Source of the DNA: Marinobacter psychrophilus
Lineage (GTDB): Bacteria > Pseudomonadota > Gammaproteobacteria > Pseudomonadales > Oleiphilaceae
Direction of reading: 5' to 3'
DNA: 64,000 bases
Assembly (NCBI RefSeq): GCF_001043175.1
Contig: NZ_CP011494.1
Coordinates: forward strand, 3,162,001-3,226,000
Position numbers and translations under genes: made by a program. This document shows positions 55,502-63,616 of the stretch, one piece after another (positions within the stretch are counted from its first letter, which is position 1; each line of letters begins with the position of its first letter). The notes under the pieces are model-generated. The model was given only the letters and a program-made list of their open reading frames with translations, had not been told where the DNA came from and searched no databases.

Positions 55502-57073
55502 TTAGACCTTAAATTCAGCGATGCTACTATTTAAGTCAAGAGCCGTTTTCACCAAAGATTCGGCAGAACTCGCCATTCCTTTTGCTTCCTCTGCACCTTG
55601 CGAAACTCGTCCGCTAATCTCAGTCAGATTTTTGTTAATCTCTTCTACTGTGCAAGATTGCTCAACAATAGCCGCTGCAACTTGGGTGCTCATATCGCTA
55701 ATCGATTCCACTTGGCGACTGATAGCTTCGAGTACCTGGTTACTCTCCAAGACTGCAACCACACTGGATTGTACTTGCTCTTGCCCTGTTTTCATGACTT
55801 TGCTGGCATGCGCCGATTCTTGCTGCAATGTCGAGATAATAGATTGAATATCTTCGATCGATCCTTGCGTTTTTTGTGCCAGCATCCTGACTTCATCAGC
55901 AACAACGGCAAAACCTCTGCCTTGCTCGCCGGCTCTTGCTGCTTCTATCGCTGCGTTAAGGGCGAGAAGGTTAGTTTGATCTGCGATACTCCTTATGACA
56001 TCCAGTATCGAACCTACATTACCTGCTTGAATGGCTAAATCAGCGACGACATCTGTTGCCTGGCTAATCACTGACGATGTTTTTTCCATACTATCGCCAA
56101 CATTTTTGGCATAATCCAATCCTTTCACCGTTTCAGCTCGTGCATCAAGCGCCGCATCGGCAACGAACTGAGTGTTCTGGGCCACTTCCTGAATAGTTGC
56201 CCCCATCTCCGTTGTGGCAGTAGCGGCTAAAGACAGCTCTAAACTTTGTTTTTCGGCATCGCTATCAAGTCGATTGCTTGATTTACTCATGGTTTCAGAA
56301 GCCATCTTCACTTCACTTGCCTGAGTCATACCCTGAATTAAGTGCCGACGGAACTTTGCTAACAGCCTATTAATATTAGCCGATGCATGGCCGATTTCAT
56401 CCTTTCCGGAGTGCTCGACCTGCAAGCTAAGATCGGAGTTTGATTCAATAGAATGAAGGCGTTCAGATAATTTTCTAAGCGGGGATGTAATCCAGTGATG
56501 GCTAAGAAAAATAGCGAGTCCCGCAACGATTAGACCCGCAGCGGCTAATAGCCCTTGCATACTGGCTAACTTATTGACTTTCTGAGTCGCACTTTGTTCG
56601 TACAATGCCGACAATATTTTTGCTTTTTCTTCAAGCGGTTGCCACACCTGATTTATTTCACTCGTAATATTGTAAAACTCATCAGACGCCACAACGACGT
56701 TATCTGCCAGCAACACGTTAAGCTGACTGATTATAGCTTTCCATTGATTGACCATTGACTCAATGTCAGGGCTATTTGGGGACTCGCTTTTTAGCAAAGC
56801 CATGTCTGTTTGATAGCTGTCAATCAAACTGAGAAGGTCTTGCCCAAGCTTATCTGTACTTAATTCGCTTTCAATCGCTCTTATCAATAATCCGGTGCCA
56901 TTTTGAATATTCAGAACGGTCGTTTGGAGTCTGTTTGCAGCGCCGATCAAAGCAGCATCATTTTTTTGAGAATGAGCCACCCAATATGTTGATGCTGTTG
57001 AAATGAGAATAAATAGGGTCAACACCCCAAATAGTAAAATTAATCTTGCTCTGATCGACGTAAACATACTCAA
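55502..57073 (-). CDS. Methyl-accepting chemotaxis protein
   Basis: A 523-residue chemoreceptor. A first membrane helix spans residues about 9-30, a periplasmic helical bundle of about 140 residues follows, then a second membrane helix near 175-190, a HAMP segment ([21 protein letters not shown]), and the signalling domain with [25 protein letters not shown] at the tip. The gene starts 18 bases after the stop of a PstS-like binding protein, so the two are probably co-transcribed and may work as a ligand-capture and receptor pair. AT-richer than the chemoreceptor at 8411. Confidence 0.9.
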   Translation of the reverse strand: MSMFTSIRARLILLFGVLTLFILISTASTYWVAHSQKNDAALIGAANRLQTTVLNIQNGTGLLIRAIESELSTDKLGQDLLSLIDSYQTDMALLKSESPNSPDIESMVNQWKAIISQLNVLLADNVVVASDEFYNITSEINQVWQPLEEKAKILSALYEQSATQKVNKLASMQGLLAAAGLIVAGLAIFLSHHWITSPLRKLSERLHSIESNSDLSLQVEHSGKDEIGHASANINRLLAKFRRHLIQGMTQASEVKMASETMSKSSNRLDSDAEKQSLELSLAATATTEMGATIQEVAQNTQFVADAALDARAETVKGLDYAKNVGDSMEKTSSVISQATDVVADLAIQAGNVGSILDVIRSIADQTNLLALNAAIEAARAGEQGRGFAVVADEVRMLAQKTQGSIEDIQSIISTLQQESAHASKVMKTGQEQVQSSVVAVLESNQVLEAISRQVESISDMSTQVAAAIVEQSCTVEEINKNLTEISGRVSQGAEEAKGMASSAESLVKTALDLNSSIAEFKV

Positions 57074-57091
57074 TTATCCTTACCTTGTGGC

Positions 57092-57865
57092 TTATCTAAC
57101 GCCAACAAAGCGTTGCTTTAGAACTTTCTGGCCCTGTGCAGATCGGACCCAGTCTATAAAAGCCTTGGTTTCACCTGCGGGTGCACCGTTTGTCGTGAGA
57201 TACAATGGTCGAGTAATCGGGTAATTGGAATTTTCAACTGTGGCTTCCTGGCCGTCTACCGAGACCGGTACAACCCCGGCATCACCTTCCAGAAAGGCAA
57301 AGCTGATTTGACCAATACCTGCTGGATCACGCGATATTGTGGATACGATTTTGGCATCGGGAGTTATGACCTCAGCCGTTTGTCCATAATCAATGCCGCT
57401 TAGCGCATGCTTAGCGAACACCTTACGGGTCGCCGACCCTTGCTTAACGATATAGACGTTAATAGCCTGATCATTACCGCCTATTTCCGACCAGTTTGTG
57501 ATTTTTTGAGAAAAGATACCTCTTAGTTGCTCGGTGGATAACGCCTTAACAGGATTCGCTGAGTTAACCACTGCGGCGATGGCATCTTTACCAATTAATG
57601 TCGCTGTTACTCCCTTATCAAGATACTTCTGGTTAACCTCACGGGCGACTCCGCCGAAATCGCATTTGTTAAACGCCGCACAACGTTCACCACCGGCGCT
57701 TTCCGTTTTAGTTTTCAGTACCAGTTGGGATGCTGTGTAGGCTTTACTGGCATCAGCAATGAATTTGCCCACCGTAGAGGAACCTTCATAGTCAAGATTT
57801 CCAGCAGATGCTAGCGATGCAGACAGAACCATAGATCCAATCAATGCTTGCTTAATTAACTTCAT
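57092..57865 (-). CDS. PstS-like periplasmic binding protein
   Basis: A 257-residue phosphate-binding-protein-like molecule with a signal peptide (KQALIGSMVLSASLASAG). The ligand-loop pattern of the PstS group is seen in YEGSSTVGKFIADASKAY, VVNSANPVKALSTEQLRGIFSQKITNWSEIGG and KQGSATRKVFAKHAL, and ISRDPAGIGQISFAF follows. It has no permease or ATPase nearby; the chemoreceptor gene follows directly, which suggests a sensory rather than transport role. The ATG at 57865 has AAGGA eight bases upstream; 57871 is also possible. Confidence 0.82.
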   Translation of the reverse strand: MKLIKQALIGSMVLSASLASAGNLDYEGSSTVGKFIADASKAYTASQLVLKTKTESAGGERCAAFNKCDFGGVAREVNQKYLDKGVTATLIGKDAIAAVVNSANPVKALSTEQLRGIFSQKITNWSEIGGNDQAINVYIVKQGSATRKVFAKHALSGIDYGQTAEVITPDAKIVSTISRDPAGIGQISFAFLEGDAGVVPVSVDGQEATVENSNYPITRPLYLTTNGAPAGETKAFIDWVRSAQGQKVLKQRFVGVR

Positions 57866-57984
57866 GTTCATGTATCCTTGTAAGTATCGAACGGCGCCAA
57901 GAGTATCCCTTTCAGATAAGTGCATTATTGACATGAAACAATTCTCCGAAGTTAAGAGAGACTTCGTGTGGCGTTCGATTAGCG

Positions 57985-58700
57985 GTGATTTGCAACCCAG
58001 TTTTCCAAATCGCTGAGCTTAAACAGCCTGTTTTTTTGCGTTCAATTTCCTGCAATTTTTCAGGGCTGAAAGACACGGCTCCGGCAACTTCCCTATGTCG
58101 AATGTCACCAGACCAGCGCTTGGGATTCAGGTTCTTTGCTCGTTGATAAACCGCTTCGTATTTGGCGATCAACTCTGTATCAAGACCCTGGTGCTGTGGT
58201 GCTGGCGTAACCAAATTAATGCCGTCGTGCAGGTGCTCGTCGTTATAGGCTTGCTCGAACAGCCGAATCCATTGACGCCCCGCCACCATTGACGACGAGC
58301 TTTTAGCGGGTCACTTCGGGCGGTACTTCAGCGGTCTTGAACAACGACGCTGAATACGGGTTATCGTTGCTCACCCTGGGTCGGCTTTAACACATCAACA
58401 TACCCCGTTCTACCGGCTGAGCTTTCAGCGTGCAGGACGTCATCGGACGCGCCATTATCTGAGTGCAACTGCGGTGGGTTTTGCCAACATCTCGCGCGCA
58501 ACAAAGAGCGATCAATGAACTTTTTAGCAAGCTCGCCGGATCTCTGTATCGTGGATTTTCCAGGCCTTGATCTGGCGGATGTAGATGCCCATGCTTAGGT
58601 ACAGATACTGATGCTGACCGAGCACCTCTGAAGGGCAGTAGCGGATGGCCCCTGCACCGTCTCTACTATTGGGCCATTACCACAGGAGGGTTAGACATTG
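57985..58700 (-). pseudogene. IS3-family transposase (OrfB) remnant
   Basis: Reading the minus strand from about 58700 in shifting frames gives pieces of an IS3-family DDE integrase: QYLYLSMGIYIRQIKAWKIHDTE, then a damaged SDNG-like segment, VSNDNPYSASLFKT, EQAYNDEHLHDGINLVTPAPQHQGLD and YQRAKNLNPKRWSGDIRH. The order fits the C-terminal two thirds of OrfB. Multiple frameshifts and stops make it non-functional, and terminal inverted repeats were not found. The last part survives as a frame ending at 57912. Together with the start of repeat copy 2 it accounts for the gap from 58290 to 58952. Confidence 0.75.
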
Positions 58701-58768
58701 GCCAACTTCCGGATCCTACTCGGCTTTGCTGTATTTGCGAGAACCCGGGACAGATCTATTTCTGATTG

Positions 58769-59592
58769 CATGAACCTTAACGTGCCAAAAGGTCGATTCC
58801 TGGCCAATCACATGGGCTCGTTCCAGATGGGCAAACTCCTGCTGAGCGTCCTCAACTGACTCTGCCCGACCAGCATTCGCCGGTTCAGCTTAAACGAAGG
58901 GGCCAATTCGCTGTGAATAAGTACGTTTCATCAAGACTTCCATTCACTCACACTAAAATCGGGAATCATTTTTACACGGGACCCCATCGTGGTCCCCGTC
59001 CATTTTAGTGTTTGGACAATTTTTGACAAAATACTCAGCTTCAACTCTTGAGTTCATTTGACTGCAGTGTTGCCTGCCATCACATTTGAAACTTGAATTT
59101 TTTTGGTTACTGCCTTGGTTAGCGCTTACGGCTTCACTAGAAACAATTGTTAATGAGCCTTTAACGGACTCTCGCCTTTCACATACAGTTCCTTGAGGCA
59201 CGCTGCCGTATAAAACTCTACCGTCTTTCGTGATGCACTTTAGTTGTTCACCAGATCCAGAGTAAGTCTCCGAGTTTTGCATGAACGGAAAATCATTTTG
59301 TTGGTATAAAGAGTTTGCGTACCACCCAGCAACCAAAACTATGGCAAGTATGAAGATTTTGTTCATTGCGGAGGTGTTTTTCCCTTTTCAGTTGATCCTA
59401 ACGAGGCTGTAGAAAAACTATAGAGCCTTGTTACAATGATGCTCCTATGTAAAATCTAGACGTTTTTTCGATGATAAGTGCTCCAGGTTTTTAAAATAGG
59501 CGCGATTTTTAGATTACTTATTGACCAATTCCAGATCTAAAAAAGCCTCCGACCTTTTTCTGCTGCATTAAATAAATCTGTCCTGGTTTTCG
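58769..59592. repeat. 824-bp direct repeat, copy 2
   Basis: Partner of 54656-55479, of identical length. Here the DUF3703 sequence is cut off at 58769 after about 55 codons, next to unrelated DNA from the IS3 remnant side. The right end, at 59592, touches the stop codon of the C39-like frame of the first recognised integron cassette. Confidence 0.85.
58953..59366 (-). CDS. Excalibur-domain protein, copy 2
   Basis: A 137-residue paralogue of the protein at 54840, identical but for about seven residues. The signal or anchor helix, the two-cysteine middle region and the excalibur domain are all kept; the last acidic residue of the loop is changed (DGVPCK instead of DGVPCE). It lies in the second copy of the 824-bp repeat with the same upstream inverted repeat. 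Confidence 0.85.
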   Translation of the reverse strand: MNKIFILAIVLVAGWYANSLYQQNDFPFMQNSETYSGSGEQLKCITKDGRVLYGSVPQGTVCERRESVKGSLTIVSSEAVSANQGSNQKNSSFKCDGRQHCSQMNSRVEAEYFVKNCPNTKMDGDHDGVPCKNDSRF

Positions 59593-59853
59593 TTATGACT
59601 CAAAGGGTGCCTCTTTTGGCGAAGCCGATATTCCACAACCACCTAGGAGCTGTATGACGTATTTAGTCTCCGACAAAGGGGGTGTGTCTGCGGCATAAAC
59701 ACCCAAATTACTAGCTTTTTTCTTGGCCTCAGCATAGCTGAGACCGGCAAGCGCAGCAGTAGCGGCAATGCCGCAGCCAGTTATCTCTCCTTGGATGACT
59801 ACTTGGATGTCTTTGTCTATTAACGCCCAAAGCAGGCGCGGCGCTTTTGCCAT
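59593..59853 (-). CDS. C39-peptidase-like fragment, cassette gene
   Basis: An 86-residue protein. Its central part, IQGEITGCGIAATAALAGLSYAEAKKKASNLGV, looks like the start of a papain-like C39/BtrH-type domain, where the GCG cysteine is the nucleophile. The rest of such a domain, including the His and Asp region, is missing. The only ATG lies inside the attC-like site of the neighbouring cassette, so the first 14 residues would be translated from recombination-site DNA. It may be functional in short form or be a truncated remnant. Confidence 0.5.
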   Translation of the reverse strand: MAKAPRLLWALIDKDIQVVIQGEITGCGIAATAALAGLSYAEAKKKASNLGVYAADTPPLSETKYVIQLLGGCGISASPKEAPFES

Positions 59854-59876
59854 CGCCCTGCCTTTGCTTGTTATAC
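59820..59876 (-). other. attC-like site 1
   Basis: On the minus strand GGTATAAC begins the site and GCGTTAATA ends it. The arms CAAAG-GCAGG and CCTGC-CTTTG pair with one unpaired G, the extrahelical base typical of folded attC sites. The stop codon of the RusA-like gene lies in the first core box, as is normal for integron cassettes. Confidence 0.7.
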
Positions 59877-60560
59877 CTTTTCACTAGTTGCACCCAAACA
59901 TGCAAATTCACTTAGTGACAATAGTTTAAAATTATTGACTCTCGTTCGATGGAACGGTTGCCCTCCACCTAAAAAACCTGCAACTTCCGGGTAGCTTACT
60001 CCTAACTTTTCTAGGATATTTTTGCTCGTCTGATTTGTCTTGAGCATGCCAGCCCATAAAATTTTGGCAGCTGATGGCCAATTCAAATTTACAGGAGTAC
60101 AAAGTGCTCCATCTAGCTGAATGAAAGCAAGCTCCTCCTTTAAAGAATATTGATCAGCTTGGAATTCAAATTCAAAATGAAGCCGCTCATTGTCTGACTC
60201 AATATTACGCCAGCATATATATAACCCACGTAGTTGGCAGTCATCTATAAAGAAACCATCCGGCCCAGTAAATGCGTCAATTATAGGTTTCAAGCAATTA
60301 TCAATATCGACTTTTGCATCAGTTTCATATCGATTTTTGGCCGGAAGCAGCCAAGTTACATTAAGTATCAAATCACCTGTTAATAAGTATTTTTTCTCCT
60401 TGAGCTGCTCTCTTATTGCATTGATATACTCCTCCCGAACAGCCTTTTTAGATTGCACTGAAGCAGGTGATCCAAGTACCTCAAACTCCGCCTTACCAAA
60501 CGGCGAAGGTACGGTTCCAGAATTTGCCAACGCTAATTCTTCTATTAATTCATCACTCAT
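59871..60560 (-). CDS. RusA-family Holliday-junction resolvase
   Basis: A 229-residue protein. Residues about 25-145 match RusA: the acidic site is D85 and D87 (KVDIDN), with K91 and D106 (FFIDDCQ). The spacing among these four residues equals that of E. coli RusA (D70, D72, K76, D91). RusA cuts four-way junctions and is usually phage-encoded and about 120 residues long. The extra 85 residues at the C-terminus, including AKILWAGMLKTNQTSKNILEKLG and GGGQPFHRTRVNNFKLLSLSEF, are unusual and unassigned. The gene is a single-gene cassette between two attC-like sites. Confidence 0.8.
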   Translation of the reverse strand: MSDELIEELALANSGTVPSPFGKAEFEVLGSPASVQSKKAVREEYINAIREQLKEKKYLLTGDLILNVTWLLPAKNRYETDAKVDIDNCLKPIIDAFTGPDGFFIDDCQLRGLYICWRNIESDNERLHFEFEFQADQYSLKEELAFIQLDGALCTPVNLNWPSAAKILWAGMLKTNQTSKNILEKLGVSYPEVAGFLGGGQPFHRTRVNNFKLLSLSEFACLGATSEKV

Positions 60561-60582
60561 ATATTGTTCGGTCTACTTTAGG

Positions 60583-60655
60583 TATAACGCCGCCATAAAC
60601 AGAACGAGCTTGCGAGTGTCCAGCGACCAGAGGGAGCGTATTTAATGGCTTTGTT
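60583..60655 (-). other. attC-like site 2
   Basis: The minus strand reads TTTTTAACAAAGCCAT at one end and ATGGCGGCGTTATACC at the other, giving paired AAC/GTT core boxes and GCCAT/ATGGC arms. It directly follows the stop of the HEPN gene and precedes the RusA-like gene. Confidence 0.6.
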
Positions 60656-60670
60656 AAAAATGAATATTCA

Positions 60671-61255
60671 TCAACTAGTAATCCTGAACCAATCTCTAAG
60701 TGCCAGCTCCAACCTAAGAACTTCATCTTCTGCCAACAGTGAACAGTGCGCAATTGGATTCCTTAAAGAGTTTAGAGCGAACATCACTTTTTCCATTGCT
60801 TTTTGATCGTTAAACACCACCCCACCGAACAAACTCCAATTGGCTTTAATTATCTCGCCGAGTTCTCCGAATGTAGTGTAATCAATAGGGTCTGAGGACC
60901 TTGGTGTTACCGCAGCCTCTTTTTCTCTTTTTATGCTTTTTTTTGCGTTTATCCTTACAACTTCTGGGACAAGATTTTCCCACCAATTGGGGTCTTCTGT
61001 TCCTTCAAATACATCTACAATTAGCTGCCTTATCGATTTTTCGAGGCAATAAAATACTTCGTAATGTTTTGCCATGCTGTGAGCTTCAATCCGTAAAGCT
61101 GCATCGAACTGAGGATAATAAGCATCTTCTATCTGGCTGGCTTTATCAGTTCCGCGGCCTAAATCTACCTGATATTTTTTCTCAATTAGATCAAGATCAG
61201 CTTCTAAAAGCATATTGGTCATAGCGAAGCTTTTAATTGCGGCTGCTCGATTCAC
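60671..61255 (-). CDS. Swt1-like HEPN-domain protein
   Basis: A 194-residue helical protein. The N-terminal part (residues 1-60) is acidic and helical. The C-terminal part has the HEPN pattern, with conserved segment VFYCLEKSIRQLIVDVFEG and the RNase motif R-x4-H at R165-H170 (SLRNPIAHCSLL). Swt1-type HEPN domains occur in toxins and defence proteins that cut RNA. The gene begins three bases after the stop of the DUF5343 gene, so the two are co-translated. A toxin role with DUF5343 as partner or antitoxin is inferred. Confidence 0.75.
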   Translation of the reverse strand: MNRAAAIKSFAMTNMLLEADLDLIEKKYQVDLGRGTDKASQIEDAYYPQFDAALRIEAHSMAKHYEVFYCLEKSIRQLIVDVFEGTEDPNWWENLVPEVVRINAKKSIKREKEAAVTPRSSDPIDYTTFGELGEIIKANWSLFGGVVFNDQKAMEKVMFALNSLRNPIAHCSLLAEDEVLRLELALRDWFRITS

Positions 61256-61258
61256 AAA

Positions 61259-61897
61259 TTACTCCTGGATTAAGTGTTGTTTTAAACTTTTAAAGATAGC
61301 ATTAAACACTTCAATATCTGTAGTGGTAGGTAAGTTTAAATTTATCGTATATGACAAATTAATGCCTTCGCCTCCATTGTTGCCTGACCGCTGACTATGT
61401 ATTTGAGGCATGGCGTATGTGGATGCTGAATCTGCGGCCTCTGCTGAAACCTCAATTTCCTCTTCTGAAAAAAAATCAAAGTCTGCAATTTTTCTTAATG
61501 CTTGAAACGTTGAAAGAGTCTTGCTTACGACCGTAGAGTTTTGCTCTGCGCCAGTTGCCTCTACAATTAACCCCTTAAGAAGGTTTAGATTCGTATCATG
61601 TATATACTCATTCATCTCGAACAGCTGCTCGTATAATTCACGCATAGCAGATGCGATCGCAGTTCCGGATTTAGCTGGATTACGGAATTCCTTGTACCTC
61701 TCGGTCGGAGTACCGTCGGTAGCAACAAGCCCCATTTTTTTTATAAATGGGATGATCGATCTAGGAGTGCCACCCTTCATAAGGAGTTTTTCAGCTACAA
61801 AATCTTGTGAGAACTTCTCTGGAACTGATGCTGTCTTGATTTTATCGAGCATCGTTATCAGCGTTGCCGTACGTTGTGCATATGGAAGATTTTCCAC
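61259..61897 (-). CDS. DUF5343 protein
   Basis: A 212-residue protein. Residues 1-140 carry the DUF5343 features: VPEKFSQDFVAEKLLMKGGTPRSIIPFIKKMGLVATDGTPTERYKEFRNPAKSG, resembling a winged-helix reading head, followed by helices. The C-terminal 60 residues, after an acidic linker (FFSEEEIEVSAEAADS), end in a strand with LSYTINLNLPTTTDIEVFNAIFKSL. DUF5343 proteins are often found beside restriction or toxin-like genes, but their function is unknown. First gene of a two-gene cassette with the HEPN protein. Confidence 0.75.
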   Translation of the reverse strand: MENLPYAQRTATLITMLDKIKTASVPEKFSQDFVAEKLLMKGGTPRSIIPFIKKMGLVATDGTPTERYKEFRNPAKSGTAIASAMRELYEQLFEMNEYIHDTNLNLLKGLIVEATGAEQNSTVVSKTLSTFQALRKIADFDFFSEEEIEVSAEAADSASTYAMPQIHSQRSGNNGGEGINLSYTINLNLPTTTDIEVFNAIFKSLKQHLIQE

Positions 61898-61933
61898 TTC
61901 TTTCTCCTTATTTTGGTAGAGTGCTGATGATTT

Positions 61934-62018
61934 CTAACGCTTCGCATAACCGGCAGCATAAAGTTGCATAGCGAAGCGGTGCAGCGTTATGCTGCCCGAG
62001 TCTATGCTATTGTTAGGT
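61934..62018 (-). other. attC-like site 3
   Basis: This is the best-formed site. On the minus strand it opens with ACCTAAC and closes with GCGTTAG. The arms GGCAGCATAA and TTATGCTGCC pair perfectly over ten bases, and GCATA pairs with TATGC nearer the ends. The TAA stop of the DUF6602 gene is inside the opening core box. Confidence 0.85.
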
Positions 62019-62771
62019 TTCAAGTTGTGCGGCGTATGCATTCCAGTCAATAGCCGGAACAGTGCCTAATGATTGAAGCTGTTGAAGAACCCGAAACAGG
62101 AAATAAATTAACGCGTTTTGAGATGGACCAAAAGTAAAAGAGTCATCATCATTAAAAGTATCGAACGATGCACCACTTACAGCCAAACCACAATTAATTC
62201 GTTGCAACGGCTCTAATCCTTTAAACGCTAAAGTGAAAGCAACGCCAAAGTCGTCTGCCCAACTAATATTAGTGGCTATAATCCCTGCAATAATTTCAAA
62301 ATGTGGTTTTGCTGGATAAACGCCACCTGCATGAACGATTGGCACGCTCGTTCTATGAAGGGCTCTTACCGATTTCGCTTTTTCTCCTGCATATTCCAAA
62401 TAGGCTTTGTCAATGTGAGGTTTAACTTCAAAAACAGCGTAGACAGATTCAGCAGGTATAAATCTATGATTCTGTTGATCAAGAAGTGTTGGTGTGTACT
62501 GATTATCGAAGACAACAACATCAATTTGGTCGCTAGTTTTTCCTTTGGAGTCAATAACAATTCCTGTATCCACAGCATAACGATCAGGCAAGTATTTCCT
62601 AATCATTTCAATAAAGTGTTTTTCGTTTACATCGCCCATGGTTCCGTTGTGCGTAATAGACGCACTTGACATTTCAAGCTGTGTTTTTAGCATGGCTTGT
62701 TGCATAGAGAAGGACTGTTGCAAAAATTCCTTGCCATTAATTTTTGATGCATTTTTCGCTTTGCTGCTCAT
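62013..62771 (-). CDS. DUF6602 protein, PD-(D/E)XK nuclease-like
   Basis: A 252-residue protein. A helix with E50 (GDVNEKHFIEMIRKYL) leads to D84 (KTSDQIDVVVFD) and then E115-x-K117 (YAVFEVKP), which together form the E-D-ExK pattern of PD-(D/E)XK nucleases. DUF6602 itself has no assigned function that I can cite. The gene overlaps the nucleotidyltransferase stop by four bases (ATGA), so the two proteins are made together. A nuclease effector controlled by its partner's nucleotide product, as in CBASS, is a reasonable but unproven model. Confidence 0.78.
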   Translation of the reverse strand: MSSKAKNASKINGKEFLQQSFSMQQAMLKTQLEMSSASITHNGTMGDVNEKHFIEMIRKYLPDRYAVDTGIVIDSKGKTSDQIDVVVFDNQYTPTLLDQQNHRFIPAESVYAVFEVKPHIDKAYLEYAGEKAKSVRALHRTSVPIVHAGGVYPAKPHFEIIAGIIATNISWADDFGVAFTLAFKGLEPLQRINCGLAVSGASFDTFNDDDSFTFGPSQNALIYFLFRVLQQLQSLGTVPAIDWNAYAAQLET

Positions 62772-63520
62772 GCTACAACGTACTTCCAGAATTTTTGACT
62801 GGCGCTATTTTTTGCGACAGTCGCAATTCTTTTTTTCTCAACTGCACTGATCTGATCAGATATGCAATTATTCGTATTTGACGGGTCGAAATAACTGTTG
62901 GACTCTATATTTGATGCGATGAAACTAAGTGCAGCAACGAAATTTGTATCGATTGCGCCAACTGTCTTGTTATAAAGAGCATCCATGATTATCAATTCCA
63001 AATAGAAAGATGGAAAATCTAGGTTGTTTGCGTTTCGCCATATTTTTGCGAGCTTTATTTCGTTTAATCTACTTGAATTAGAAACCTGATAAATATGGGT
63101 GCTTATATTCGTTTTTGTCCAAGAGTTCTTTTTGCTCACATATAAACTATGATCATTGCCATACTGATTTTGTCGCCTTCCTGGTACAAGATCAATTTTA
63201 TTCAAGTTATGGTTAATTCCAATTGACACATTCTGACGCCTTGCCGTAAATCCTTTCCCACCCATATAAGAAAAAAGGGACTCATATATTTCATTGAGCG
63301 TATTTTTGGTTGTAGAAGTCAAGGAGATAAATAAGTCAACATCTGTACCGCTTGAAACAGCTGTTCCTTTTGCTGACGAACCAGATACTTTTACATCAAT
63401 CAAATATCCATTCGCCCATTCCATAATATATGGAAGAAAAAGGGTGTGGTACTGAACGGCTTTATTTGGGTCAACAGCATATTTCTTAAGTACGCCATTT
63501 ACATATTCTAAACCCGTCAT
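62768..63520 (-). CDS. Nucleotidyltransferase, CD-NTase-like
   Basis: A 250-residue protein of the pol-beta nucleotidyltransferase fold. The active site is complete: GSSAKGT at residues 47-53, D60 and D62 in GTDVDLFISL, and a third acid at D110 in NKIDLVPGRRQ. The following NSWTKTNISTHIYQVSNSSRLNEIKLAKIWR and FPSFYLELIIMDALY resemble oligonucleotide cyclases and related NTases of defence islands. AAGGAG lies eight bases before the ATG at 63520; the frame upstream of that crosses an attC-like site and is not real. It is paired with the DUF6602 gene in one cassette. Confidence 0.8.
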   Translation of the reverse strand: MTGLEYVNGVLKKYAVDPNKAVQYHTLFLPYIMEWANGYLIDVKVSGSSAKGTAVSSGTDVDLFISLTSTTKNTLNEIYESLFSYMGGKGFTARRQNVSIGINHNLNKIDLVPGRRQNQYGNDHSLYVSKKNSWTKTNISTHIYQVSNSSRLNEIKLAKIWRNANNLDFPSFYLELIIMDALYNKTVGAIDTNFVAALSFIASNIESNSYFDPSNTNNCISDQISAVEKKRIATVAKNSASQKFWKYVVA

Positions 63521-63538
63521 ACAAACTCCTTGGTGAAA

Positions 63539-63616
63539 CCTAACGCCCGCGATCACCGGTGACAAAACCGGCGCGAAGCATAGGTTTTGGCATCCGGTGC
63601 ATGGCCTAGTTATGCT
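63539..63616 (-). other. attC-like site 4
   Basis: The minus strand runs from GCATAACTAGGCCATGCACCGG to CCGGTGATCGCGGGCGTTAGG. The CACCGG/CCGGTG arms pair perfectly, TAAC pairs with GTTA, and GCC with GGC. It sits between the stop of the small gene at 63615 and the start of the nucleotidyltransferase gene. Confidence 0.7.

Noticed and set aside
33050..59590. Recurring GGGACAGATTTATT-like phrases (near 33055, 46868, 55460, 58748, 59575) as a repeat family or CRISPR
   Set aside because: They are short, irregularly spaced and lack common flanks apart from the 824-bp duplication, so no array or mobile element can be defined from them.
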